64,000 nt of DNA from contig JAJBAV010000007.1 of the NCBI GenBank assembly GCA_020532085.1, positions 24,288 through 88,287 on the forward strand, in the 5' to 3' direction. The notes beneath the pieces were generated by a model that made no database searches, had not been told where the DNA came from, and saw only the letters and a list, made by a program, of their open reading frames with translations. Shown one piece after another: positions 25,036 to 33,198 of this stretch. Every line of letters starts with the position of its first letter. Position 1 is the first letter of the stretch. The position numbers and the translations under genes were made by a program. This DNA comes from Candidatus Cloacimonadota bacterium. Its GTDB lineage: Bacteria; Cloacimonadota; Cloacimonadia; Cloacimonadales; Cloacimonadaceae.

Positions 25036-26321
25036 AAAAAGCGGATCAGGATGTAGGCGGTGCTGATCAGCAGCGAGACGAGGGTAAAGACCACGCTGAT
25101 CTTGGTGAAATCCCAAAACGAGATATGAAAATCGTTCTGCTTGGCGATGCCCACGGCCACGATGTTGGCGGAAGCGCCGATCAGGGTGCCGTTTCCGCCG
25201 AGGCAGGTTCCCAATGCAAGCGACCACCAGATGGGATCCATCAGTCCGGCGTTGTTTATCACCTGGCTGATGTGCTTGAGAACCGGGATCATGGTGGCCA
25301 CGAAGGGCACGTTGTCCACGAAGGCGGAAAACACTCCGGACAGCCATAAAATAGCCATCGAGGTGGAGCGGGGATTTCCGCCTGTGGCGCCGATCACCTT
25401 TTGGGCCAGCAGGTTGATGAAGCCGGTCTTGACCAGGCCTTCTACGATCACAAAGAGCCCGATGAAGAAAAAGAGGGTCACCCAGTCGATGTCTTTGGCC
25501 ATCACGGGCTCCATCTTTTTGCGGTTGCTCACGATCATCAGGATCAGCCCCGCGGTCATGGATATGCTGGCTGTGCCAATGTGCAGATATCCGTCCAGGG
25601 CCAGGGCCAACAGCATCAAACCCAGCACGGTAAGGGAGATGGTCAGCATCCGCTTGTCCGTGATGAGTTTTTCCTCCTTGTAACTCATCAGCTTGGCCCG
25701 GTTGGTGAGGCTTACCTGGAGCTGTTTGCGGTAAAAAAGGAAGATCAGGCCAAGGCTGGCCAGCACGGAAACGATGGCCGCCGGGGCCAGGTTGATCACA
25801 AAATCCAGAAAGGTCTTGCCGATGGCGCTGCCCAGGATCACATTGGGCGGATCACCCACCATGGTGGCGGCACCGCCCATGTTCGCGGCCACGGCCATGG
25901 TGATGATGTAGGGCACGGGGGTGGTTTTCAGTTCATGGCAGATCAGCATCACCACCGGCACCAGGATCATCACGGCGGTCACGCTGTCCAGAAAGGCCGC
26001 GAAAAAGGCGGTGATGGCGTACATCAGCATCATGATGGCCAAAGGATTTCCGCGCACCAGTTTGGCCGTTTTGATGGCCACATACATGAACACACCAGTT
26101 TTTTTGAGCACGGAGATCACCAGCATCATCCCGATCAGGAAGAAAATGACGTTCCAGTCCACGGCCAGAAAGGCCTCGCCCTGGGTGATGATCCCTGTGA
26201 TAACCAGCAAAAAGCCTCCGATCAACGAGGCCAGCATCTTGTTGATCCATTCGGTGATAATGAATACGTAGGCCGCGGCAAAGACCAGCAGCGCAATGAA
26301 CATGGTGAGGGCAGGGCTCAT
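25032..26321 (-). CDS. ArsB/NhaD-type ion transporter
   Basis: Inner-membrane permease of 429 aa with about 11-12 membrane segments and the ion-transporter superfamily motifs: NVIFFLIGMMLVISVLKKTG, the AAFLDSVTAVMILVPV loop, AANMGGAATMVGDPPNVILG, and in the second half SGVFSAFVDNVPFVATMIP and LGGNGTLIGASANIVAVG. These repeats mark the ArsB/NhaD group; sodium-proton exchange is the likeliest activity, but arsenite or anion transport cannot be excluded. It overlaps the upstream PTS-IIA/CBS gene as ATGA, so the two are tightly coupled. Confidence 0.88.
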   Translation of the reverse strand: MSPALTMFIALLVFAAAYVFIITEWINKMLASLIGGFLLVITGIITQGEAFLAVDWNVIFFLIGMMLVISVLKKTGVFMYVAIKTAKLVRGNPLAIMMLMYAITAFFAAFLDSVTAVMILVPVVMLICHELKTTPVPYIITMAVAANMGGAATMVGDPPNVILGSAIGKTFLDFVINLAPAAIVSVLASLGLIFLFYRKQLQVSLTNRAKLMSYKEEKLITDKRMLTISLTVLGLMLLALALDGYLHIGTASISMTAGLILMIVSNRKKMEPVMAKDIDWVTLFFFIGLFVIVEGLVKTGFINLLAQKVIGATGGNPRSTSMAILWLSGVFSAFVDNVPFVATMIPVLKHISQVINNAGLMDPIWWSLALGTCLGGNGTLIGASANIVAVGIAKQNDFHISFWDFTKISVVFTLVSLLISTAYILIRFF

Positions 26322-27223
26322 GCTTTGATCACCTTCCTGAAGATGTCCATGGCTGTCACCACACCCACCAGTTTGCCTTTCTCCACCACGCAGAAGTATC
26401 TGCGGCCTTCCTTGATCATGTGGTAAACCGCTTCCACGATGGAGTCGTCGGGATCCAAAACCTTGCGGTCCTTGTGCATGATTTCGCCGGCCCGGATCTC
26501 CTCTTCCTTTTCAAAGAGGTTTTCCAGCGGCTCGTAAGATTTCAGGAATTTCAGGTCTCCCATGCGCATCAGATAGTCCGGCACCCCCACCTTGAGGATG
26601 TCCAGGATGTTCAGCTCGCCCAGGTATCTGCCGTCTGTGGCGGTCACCGGCAGCAGCGAGACCTTATGTTCGTTGATGAGGCTGTCCACCAGGCTTAGTG
26701 TATCTTCCGGCCCCACGCAGACAGGGTTTGCCACCATGATGTCGGCGATGGTAACATCTGATCCCACCTCGATATTCGCCTGCCTCAGCCAGTGGATCAC
26801 GCCATGCCCGTCGTGCAGGTCATGCAGGCCGCACATGGCCTCTTCGTCCTGGGAAAGTTTCAGCAGGGCGGCCACGATGTTCAGATAGACCTTGGAGGAG
26901 GATTTGTCCGTGAAAATGAGCACCACCCAGTGCACCCTGATGCCGTTGTAGTCCAAAGGGTTTTGCAGAAAAGTCATGCCGATGAGGGTGTCCGCGAGGC
27001 CCTCCACCCGCACGTGGGGGATGGCGATCCCGGTGGGATAAACCATAGGGGCTTCCTGCTCGCGTTCCAAAATGGCGTCCAGCATGGGTTGGCCGCACTT
27101 CGGGGTGTGGTGATGCCGCTGGGCGCAGATCCTCTGGATGATCTCCAGATAGACCTGCTCCCGGGGCAGGATGCGCTGCTCGAAAGCTATCGCCCGGGCG
27201 TCCAGAAAATCCGCTAATAACAT
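26318..27223 (-). CDS. PTS-IIA-like and double-CBS regulatory protein
   Basis: Residues 1-150 form an EIIA (mannitol/fructose, PtsN) fold with the phosphorylatable His70 in GIAIPHVRV; residues 160-300 carry two CBS domains (IADIMVANPVCVGPEDTLSLVDSLI and AGEIMHKDRKVLDPDDSIVEAVYHMI), a nucleotide-binding module. No sugar-transport domain is attached. The gene overlaps the transporter start by 4 bases, which makes it the probable cytoplasmic regulator of that permease, sensing adenine nucleotide charge or PTS phosphorylation state. No other PTS genes are in the window. Confidence 0.87.
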   Translation of the reverse strand: MLLADFLDARAIAFEQRILPREQVYLEIIQRICAQRHHHTPKCGQPMLDAILEREQEAPMVYPTGIAIPHVRVEGLADTLIGMTFLQNPLDYNGIRVHWVVLIFTDKSSSKVYLNIVAALLKLSQDEEAMCGLHDLHDGHGVIHWLRQANIEVGSDVTIADIMVANPVCVGPEDTLSLVDSLINEHKVSLLPVTATDGRYLGELNILDILKVGVPDYLMRMGDLKFLKSYEPLENLFEKEEEIRAGEIMHKDRKVLDPDDSIVEAVYHMIKEGRRYFCVVEKGKLVGVVTAMDIFRKVIKA

Positions 27224-27290
27224 CTGTTTACCTCTGCAAGGTGAAGTTTTGCGGGCAGTTTCTGCCGTGGGCGATTCCGGTCAATGTTTT

Positions 27291-27962
27291 TTATGTTTTA
27301 CCGGGTGGGTTTTCCTCAGCCTGATGATGTTTGATGACCTTGCCGACCGCCAAATAAACCGTGTTTTCCGCCACGTTGGTGGAAAGATCGGCGATGCGCT
27401 CCAGGTTTTTGGCCACGCGCAGCAGATGCAGGCAGGATTCCGTGAGCGGGGTGTCATGTTTGATCAGTTCCACCAGCCGGTGATAGACCAAGCGGTTGAG
27501 TTCATCCACCTTGTCGTCGGCATCACAAACAGCCCGGGAGGCCTCCACGTTTTCCGCGGCAAAGGCGTCCAGACTGTTTTTCAGCATGGCAAAGGCGGCA
27601 TCTCTCATCTGCGCCAGTTCCGAGACCTGGGATACCACCGCTTTGCCGGCCAGATGTTCAGCGCTTTCGGCGATGTTCACGGCCTGATCGCCGAGCCGCT
27701 CCAAATCATTGTTGATCTTGAGGATCATCACGATCTTGCGCAGGTCCTTGGCTTCCGGCTGGTAGAGGGCGATGGCGGCGATGCATTTGTTTTCGATCTC
27801 CAGTTCGAGTTGGTTGACCCGGTCCTCATACTCGTTCACGATCCTCAAAAGCCCGTTCTGGCGGGAGTACAGGCCGTCCGCTGCCAGGGCGGCCATTTTT
27901 TCCACGAGGCCGGCTTCGGTGAGCAGCATTTGCTTCAATTCCAATATTTTGCTTTCTAACAT
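27291..27962 (-). CDS. phoU: Phosphate signalling protein PhoU
   Basis: Negative regulator linking the Pst transporter to the PhoR kinase. 223 aa, all helical, with the two three-helix repeats of PhoU: LRKIVMILKINNDLERLGDQAVNIAESAEHL and LLRVAKNLERIADLSTNVAENTVYLAVG, each carrying the E/DxxxD metal-binding pattern. The start at 27962 has GGGAGG upstream; the open frame continues into pstB but is noise. It is the last gene of the pst operon, 13 bases after pstB. Confidence 0.95.
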   Translation of the reverse strand: MLESKILELKQMLLTEAGLVEKMAALAADGLYSRQNGLLRIVNEYEDRVNQLELEIENKCIAAIALYQPEAKDLRKIVMILKINNDLERLGDQAVNIAESAEHLAGKAVVSQVSELAQMRDAAFAMLKNSLDAFAAENVEASRAVCDADDKVDELNRLVYHRLVELIKHDTPLTESCLHLLRVAKNLERIADLSTNVAENTVYLAVGKVIKHHQAEENPPGKT

Positions 27963-27975
27963 TGATCCTCCCAGA

Positions 27976-28734
27976 TCAACCAAAAACGCCGGTGAGATAG
28001 GCTTCGGTGCGTTTGTCCGCGGGTACGGTGAAAACTTGCTCGGTGGAACCGAACTCCACCAGTTCGCCCAAATACATGAAAGCGGTCTGATCAGAGATCC
28101 GGCCCGCCTGGGCAACGTTGTGGGTGACGATGAGGATGGTGACGTTGCGCTTGAGTTCCAGGCACAGTTCCTCAATTTTGGCAGTGGATTGGGGGTCCAG
28201 CGCCGAAGTGGGTTCATCCAGCATCAGCACGTCGGGACGGTTGGCCAGCGCCCGCGCGATGCACAGCCTTTGCTGTTGCCCGCCGGAGAGGCACATGGCG
28301 GAGCAGGCAAGCCGGTCTTTCACTTCATCCCAAAGCCAGGCCGCTTTCAGGCTTTCCTCCACCCTGTCGCCAATTTCGCTTTTGCTGAAGCCACCCTGGA
28401 TCTGCAGCCCAAAGGCGACGTTGTTGAAAATGCTTTTGGGGAAGGGGTTCGGTTTTTGGAAAACCATGCCAATGCGGGAGCGGAGCCGGGAAACATCGGC
28501 CCGGGGCGCGTAGATGTCCTGGGTTCCAAGCATCGCCGTGCCTTCAATGCGGGTGTTCGGGATAAGGTCGTTCATGCGGTTGAAGCAGCGCAGCAGAGTG
28601 GATTTTCCGCAGCCCGAAGGCCCGATCATGGCTGTCACCTGTTTGGCGTGAACCGGAAGATTCACATCATGCAGAACGTGGTTTTTTCCGAACCAAAGAT
28701 TGAGGCCCGAGGTCTGTAATTGTAGATCTACCAT
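27976..28734 (-). CDS. pstB: Phosphate ABC transporter ATP-binding protein PstB
   Basis: ATPase of the high-affinity phosphate transporter. Walker [10 protein letters not shown] (38-46), Q-loop QKPNPFP (the PstB-specific KPNPFP), signature LSGGQQQR (149-156), Walker [13 protein letters not shown] (169-180) and H-loop THN are all intact. 252 aa. The start overlaps the end of pstA by 7 bases and phoU follows directly. Confidence 0.97.
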   Translation of the reverse strand: MVDLQLQTSGLNLWFGKNHVLHDVNLPVHAKQVTAMIGPSGCGKSTLLRCFNRMNDLIPNTRIEGTAMLGTQDIYAPRADVSRLRSRIGMVFQKPNPFPKSIFNNVAFGLQIQGGFSKSEIGDRVEESLKAAWLWDEVKDRLACSAMCLSGGQQQRLCIARALANRPDVLMLDEPTSALDPQSTAKIEELCLELKRNVTILIVTHNVAQAGRISDQTAFMYLGELVEFGSTEQVFTVPADKRTEAYLTGVFG

Positions 28735-29582
28735 TGTCTTTTTCTCCTGATGGAAGCGCGGATGAAGATGGCCACGGCGCTTACGGCGATCACCAGCAAA
28801 AGCAACACCAACGCGGTCCCGTAAGCTATCGGGACCTGCTGCGCGGGGTGGGTGCCCTCGGTCATGAGCGCGTAGATGTGGTAAGGCAGGGCCATCACCT
28901 CATCGGAAAGGCCCCGCGGCAACTGCCGGGAATAAAAAGTGGCCGCGGTGAACATGATCGGCGCGGTTTCTCCGGCCACGCGGCCGATGCTGATGATGGC
29001 GCCTGTAAGGATGTTTGGCAGCGCGGTGGGCAAAAGCACGCGCGAGATCGTCTGCCGGGTGGTGGCGCCCAAGGCCAGCGAGGCTTCGCGGAAATCAGCA
29101 GGCACGCCGCGCAGGGCCTGTTCCGTGTTGTTGATGATCACCGGCAGGGCCAGGATCGCCAGGGTGAGCCCGCCGGAAAGCAGCGAAATGTCGAAACCCA
29201 GCAGATTGGCGAACACGGCCATGCCGAACAGCCCGAAAATGATGGAAGGCGTTCCGGCCAGGGTGTTGATGGCCACACGCAAAATGCTCACCAACCAGAC
29301 CGGTCTGCCGTAATTGGTTAACCACACGGCTGTGAAGATTCCCAGGGGCAATGCCACCAGCATCGCCAGCGCTGTGAGCAGAAAAGTTCCCACCAGGGCT
29401 GGATAGATGCCGCCAGCCCGCATGGCGTCGCGGGGAGCGGTGAAGATGAATTCCCAGCTCAGCACCCTGGCGCCCTGGGAGAACATGCGGGCCAGAAACA
29501 AGGCCAGAAACACGGCCGTGAGCCCCAGCATCAGCGCCATGATGCCGGTGGCCAGGCTGTTCATCAGTTTGCGGCGGTTCAT
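28728..29582 (-). CDS. pstA: Phosphate ABC transporter permease PstA
   Basis: Inner-membrane permease of 284 aa with six membrane segments. The EAA-type loop that contacts PstB reads [31 protein letters not shown], and the N-terminal region ([36 protein letters not shown]) is typical of PstA. It overlaps pstC upstream as ATGA and pstB downstream by 7 bases. Confidence 0.96.
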   Translation of the reverse strand: MNRRKLMNSLATGIMALMLGLTAVFLALFLARMFSQGARVLSWEFIFTAPRDAMRAGGIYPALVGTFLLTALAMLVALPLGIFTAVWLTNYGRPVWLVSILRVAINTLAGTPSIIFGLFGMAVFANLLGFDISLLSGGLTLAILALPVIINNTEQALRGVPADFREASLALGATTRQTISRVLLPTALPNILTGAIISIGRVAGETAPIMFTAATFYSRQLPRGLSDEVMALPYHIYALMTEGTHPAQQVPIAYGTALVLLLLVIAVSAVAIFIRASIRRKRQW

Positions 29583-30451
29583 CTTCCGCCCCTTTTCATC
29601 AGCAGGGTTTCCGTGATCAGGTTCGAAACGAAGGTGATCAGGAAAAGGATGATGGCCAGGGCGAAAAGTGACTGGTAATGCAGGTCGCCCATCACGGTTT
29701 CGCCCATCTCCGCGGCGATGGTGGAGGTGAGGGGACGCGCCGGATCGAAGATGGAACCGGGGATGCGGGCAGCTCCACCCGCCACCATCAGCACCACCAT
29801 GGTTTCGCCGATGGCGCGCCCGAAACCCATCAGCACACTTCCAGCCAGGCCGTTTTTAGCGGCGGGCACCACGGCTTTGAAGATGGTTTCGGCGCGGGTG
29901 GCGCCCAGGGCCAGAGAGGCTTCCCGCAGGTTTTTGGGAACGCTGGAAAGCGCGTCCTCACCCATGCTGCAGATCACCGGCACGATCATCACGCCCAGGA
30001 TCAGTGAGGCCGTGAACACATTCAAACCGGTGTCCAGGCCAAACCACTGCCGCACCAGCGGGGCGAGGAAGGCCATGCCGAAAAGGCCGTAAACCACAGA
30101 GGGGATCCCGGCCAAAAGTTCGATCACAGGCTTGGCGATCTCGCGCAGACGCGGTCCGGCAATTTCGGAGAGGAAGATCGCCGCCCCCAATCCCAGCGGG
30201 ATGGCGATGATCAGGGCGCCCAGGGTTACGATCAGCGATCCGGCGATCAGCGCCAGGGATCCAAACTCCGGTTGCGCGTGGGTGGGATACCAGTTGTTGG
30301 TGCCCAGAAACTCTTTCAGGCCAACGCTTTCAAACAGCGGCAAGCCTTCCCGGAAGATCCCGAAGATGATCCCCAGCAAACAGGCCACTGTGAACAGCGC
30401 CGCGGTGTAGGTTAGCGCCTGGAAGCTCCTTTCCTTAAAGTTTTTCATCAT
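29579..30451 (-). CDS. pstC: Phosphate ABC transporter permease PstC
   Basis: Partner permease of PstA, 290 aa with six membrane segments. The NWYPTHAQPEFGSLALIAGSL stretch and the EAA loop [27 protein letters not shown] identify PstC. The frame opens with a TTG at 30463, but tandem ATG codons at 30451 and 30448 lie behind GAGG and AGGAA, so I use the first. It overlaps pstA by 4 bases and is 65 bases downstream of pstS. Confidence 0.95.
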   Translation of the reverse strand: MMKNFKERSFQALTYTAALFTVACLLGIIFGIFREGLPLFESVGLKEFLGTNNWYPTHAQPEFGSLALIAGSLIVTLGALIIAIPLGLGAAIFLSEIAGPRLREIAKPVIELLAGIPSVVYGLFGMAFLAPLVRQWFGLDTGLNVFTASLILGVMIVPVICSMGEDALSSVPKNLREASLALGATRAETIFKAVVPAAKNGLAGSVLMGFGRAIGETMVVLMVAGGAARIPGSIFDPARPLTSTIAAEMGETVMGDLHYQSLFALAIILFLITFVSNLITETLLMKRGGR

Positions 30452-30516
30452 TTCCTGCCTCAAACGGGGAGCCGCAGCTCCCCTGTGAATGGAGGTTTTG
30501 TGGTGGCCGCATCAGG

Positions 30517-31329
30517 CTATTTGAGAGCGATGAAACCCTGCTCCACCACGATTTTTTGTCCTTCGGCGGACTGGATGAAGGCGATGTAGCTGCTCACGTC
30601 ACCTTTCGCCTTGCCGTTCGTGTACATGTAGAGTTTGCGTGAGAGCGGGTAGGAGCCGTCCTGAACGGTTTTGGTGGTGGGGGTCACTCCGTTGACCTTC
30701 ACAGTTCTGATCTGGCCGGTGAGGTAGCCCAGGCCTATGTAGCCGATCCCGCCCGGAGTGCTGCCCACGGTGGTGGCCACGGCGTTGTTGGAGGCCAGCA
30801 GTTGCGCGCTGGAAACCACCTTGTTGCCGCCGAGGGCTTTTTCGTTGAAAACCTCGAAAGTGCCGGAAGCCACGTCGCGTGAGATCACCACGATCGGCAG
30901 GCTGGCTCCTCCAACTTCTTTCCAGTTCTTGATCTTGCCGGTGTAGATGTCCCGGATCTGGGCGATGCTGAGATTCGCCACGGAGTTGTTGGCATGCACC
31001 ACGATGGCGATGCCGTCCAGGGCAATGGCGTAAGGGGTGGGGTTGATGCCTTTGGATTTGGCCTGGGAAATTTCCTTGGCCTTCATGGTGCGGCTGGAAT
31101 TGGCGATCTGCGCGGTCCCGTTTTGCAGCGCGGCGACACCCACTCCGGAGCCACCGCCGCGGATGGAGATGTTCACGTCCGGATGCTTGTCCATAAAGGC
31201 TTCCGCGGTGGCCTGGGCGATCGGCAGCACCGTGGTGGAGCCGGAACAGGTGAGCCTGCGGGGCTTGGCAAAGGCTGAAGATATGGCCAGAAGCAGGATC
31301 AGGGCAATGATCAGATGTCTATGTTTCAT
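30517..31329 (-). CDS. pstS: Periplasmic phosphate-binding protein PstS
   Basis: Binds phosphate in the periplasm for PstCAB. A signal peptide of about 21 residues (ending SSAFA) precedes a PstS-type fold with the phosphate-contact motifs GSTTVLP, RGGGSGVGVAALQNGTAQIANSSR and SRDVASGTFEVF. The 270-aa length fits the short PstS branch. It follows the porin gene by 12 bases and is the first transporter gene in the operon. Confidence 0.96.
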   Translation of the reverse strand: MKHRHLIIALILLLAISSAFAKPRRLTCSGSTTVLPIAQATAEAFMDKHPDVNISIRGGGSGVGVAALQNGTAQIANSSRTMKAKEISQAKSKGINPTPYAIALDGIAIVVHANNSVANLSIAQIRDIYTGKIKNWKEVGGASLPIVVISRDVASGTFEVFNEKALGGNKVVSSAQLLASNNAVATTVGSTPGGIGYIGLGYLTGQIRTVKVNGVTPTTKTVQDGSYPLSRKLYMYTNGKAKGDVSSYIAFIQSAEGQKIVVEQGFIALK

Positions 31330-31341
31330 TATTGGTTCTCC

Positions 31342-32475
31342 TTAATTGACTGCGGCGGCGAAGCGCCATTTAAGCTGGAGCATGACGGTGTCCGTGTCCT
31401 TCTTGCCGTTGGCGTAGTCGGAGCCGGAAACGCTTTCATCGTAATCTTTTTTCACATAGTTCAGCTGGGCCTGCAGGGCGGGATTGCCGCTTTCGTCGGC
31501 CATGAAGTTGTAGTTCAGACCGCCGGTCCAGGCGTTCAGCAGGTTTTTCTTCTTGTTGTCCGGAAGTTTGGTTTCGTCCCAGCGTTCATAGCGACCGGTT
31601 AGTTCGATGTCCTCCCCGATCAGGCTTTTCAGCTTCAGGGTGGGAAACACGCTGAGGCAGGTTGCCGAGTAATCCTTGGCGCTGAAAGCGGGCGCGTGGC
31701 TTACATCCTTGTATAAATACTCGGCCCAGACGTCCAGCGGACCGAAAGCCGCGCGCAAAATTCCATCCGCGAGCAGCTGGGTGTTGTAGGCGGAATTTTG
31801 GGTGGCGTCAGCCAGCTTGAGCATTCTCTCGCTGCCGTTGGTCATCACCGATCCCCCCAAAGTGAGGCCGGCAATGGGGGTCAGGCGCAGGTTGGCCAGG
31901 AAGGCTGGGTCGATGTTGTCTTTGAGGTTGGCGCCGTAGTTTTTGTAGCCCTCGCCGTTGTACATGCCCAGTTGGTATTCGCCCCAGCCGGCGGGCAGGA
32001 AACCGTTCAGCGAGATTCCGTAATCCGCGGAATTGGCCAGCTTGTACTCATCCGAGGGCGCTTTGCCGATCAGGCTGTAGTTCCAGTCGTAGATGCTGCC
32101 AAAATAAACTTTTTGCAGGCCCACGCTGGTGGTCAGGTCCGGGATGGGGATAAGTTTGGAAAAATCCACATAGGCATATTTTAACTTCAACCCGGCTCCG
32201 TCCTTGAGCAGGTCCGTGCTGAAAATGTCCACCGTGAAGCGGCCTTTCACGCTTTCGCTGAATTTGGCTTCCAGGCCCACGTAGCCGCGCTCCAACGCAA
32301 AGAGGTTTTTGGTGATGCCGGGCCCGTAGGCCGTAAGCGAAGTATCGGCTGGCACCTGACCTTGTTCCAGGGTCCAGCGGTTCCACATTTCCCCGCTGAT
32401 CTTAAGCTCCTGAGCGCCCAGCAGCGCCGGCAGCAGAGATATTCCCACCAGGGTGGCGAGAAGCATTATTTTCAT
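31342..32475 (-). CDS. Outer-membrane porin of the phosphate operon
   Basis: A signal peptide (about 21 residues, ending LLGAQ) is followed by a beta-rich 356-aa chain with alternating patterns (KYAYVDFSKL, GLTLGGSVMTNG, WAEYLYKDVSH, LTGRYERWDETKL) and a C-terminal strand VMLQLKWRFAAAVN. It resembles phosphate-selective or OprO/P-like porins in size and layout, though the family match is by eye. Its place at the head of pstSCAB-phoU and behind a PHO-box-like promoter supports phosphate uptake across the outer membrane. Confidence 0.85.
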   Translation of the reverse strand: MKIMLLATLVGISLLPALLGAQELKISGEMWNRWTLEQGQVPADTSLTAYGPGITKNLFALERGYVGLEAKFSESVKGRFTVDIFSTDLLKDGAGLKLKYAYVDFSKLIPIPDLTTSVGLQKVYFGSIYDWNYSLIGKAPSDEYKLANSADYGISLNGFLPAGWGEYQLGMYNGEGYKNYGANLKDNIDPAFLANLRLTPIAGLTLGGSVMTNGSERMLKLADATQNSAYNTQLLADGILRAAFGPLDVWAEYLYKDVSHAPAFSAKDYSATCLSVFPTLKLKSLIGEDIELTGRYERWDETKLPDNKKKNLLNAWTGGLNYNFMADESGNPALQAQLNYVKKDYDESVSGSDYANGKKDTDTVMLQLKWRFAAAVN

Positions 32476-32503
32476 CTTTTACTCCTTTTGAAGTTCTGCC
32501 CCT

Positions 32504-32557
32504 ATCATACCGGGGGAATGTTAAGATTTTATATGGATGAGGTTAAGATTTGTTAAC
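32504..32557 (-). promoter_or_regulatory. PHO-box-like promoter of the porin-pst operon
   Basis: On the minus strand three TTAAC half-sites occur with their plus-strand complements GTTAA at 32552, 32542 and 32520, i.e. 10 and 22 bases apart, all on one face of the helix. The last ends 10 bases upstream of a TATGAT -10 element (32504-32509), and no normal -35 is present. This is the layout of activator-dependent PhoB/PhoP promoters. The response regulator gene phoB is in the same locus. The site is inferred from pattern only. Confidence 0.6.
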
Positions 32558-32579
32558 TCTTATGGTGAAATCCCATCTG

Positions 32580-32668
32580 GCTCCAAATATCAATACGGTA
32601 TCAATACGGAATCAATACGGATGAAATCCGTATTGATTCCGTATTGATACCGTATTGATATTGGGAGC
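32580..32668. repeat. 89-bp near-perfect palindromic element, copy 2
   Basis: Arms 32580-32622 and 32626-32668 pair over 43 bases with one mismatch around a GAA loop; the sequence equals copy 1 at 18600-18688 except for two bases. It begins 14 bases after the stop of the sigma-factor gene (minus strand) and lies upstream of the porin promoter, so it may act as a transcription barrier between the two units. Confidence 0.9.
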
Positions 32669-32682
32669 GGCCTGGGTTGGGG

Positions 32683-33198
32683 TTATGGGCGCAAACGGCG
32701 CAAAGCCTTACCGCGCAGCTGTTTGACCCGTTCCACAGAAATACCCAGCTGGATGGCCACCTCTTTCAGGGTCAGACCCTGGTTGATGGAAAGATGCAAC
32801 GCTCCTTGTTCCAGGACGGGCATGGAGGCGGGAAAACAGATCGCGGGCTCAAGCCGCGGCTCGGTCTGTGTATCCGGTGCGGCCAGGTCCCTCTCTCCCA
32901 GCGGTTCCGTATTGCTCGTGACCGCCTTTTCGCTGTCCAGCGCGGCCAGCAGCCTTTTCCTGATCCAGTGGACGGCGTAGGTGCCGAACTGCGTTCCCCG
33001 TCCGGGGTCAAAGCGTTCAGCTGCCTCCAGTAATCCCAGCAGGGCTTCCTGACGCAGGTCTTCCAGCGGCAAACCGCGGTTTTGGCAGCCTCTGGCAAAG
33101 CTGTAGGCCAGGCCGATGTGCGCGTTTACCAGGCGGTCCCGGTCCGCGTGGAGGCCGGCACAGGATCCCGTCGCGTCAGTTCGGTTGGTCTGCTTCAT
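32683..33198 (-). CDS. Small sigma-70-family sigma factor in the phosphate locus
   Basis: 171 aa. Residues about 22-87 form region 2 (LVNAHIGLAYSFARGCQNRGL, LEDLRQEALLGLLEAAERFDPGRGTQFGTYAVHWIRKRL), close to group 3/4 sigma factors rather than ECF. A short linker is followed by a minimal region 4 helix-turn-helix (LTLKEVAIQLGISVERVKQLRGKALRRL). Regions 1 and 3 are missing or reduced. Its start overlaps phoR by 23 bases, so it is translated with the phosphate sensor. Whether it reads phosphate genes is inference. No anti-sigma factor gene is adjacent. Confidence 0.87.
   Translation of the reverse strand: MKQTNRTDATGSCAGLHADRDRLVNAHIGLAYSFARGCQNRGLPLEDLRQEALLGLLEAAERFDPGRGTQFGTYAVHWIRKRLLAALDSEKAVTSNTEPLGERDLAAPDTQTEPRLEPAICFPASMPVLEQGALHLSINQGLTLKEVAIQLGISVERVKQLRGKALRRLRP

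Noticed and set aside
27224..27290. Terminator between phoU and the PTS-IIA/CBS gene
   Set aside because: Only a 5-bp GGCAG/CTGCC hairpin with no T tract on the minus strand; too weak to call.
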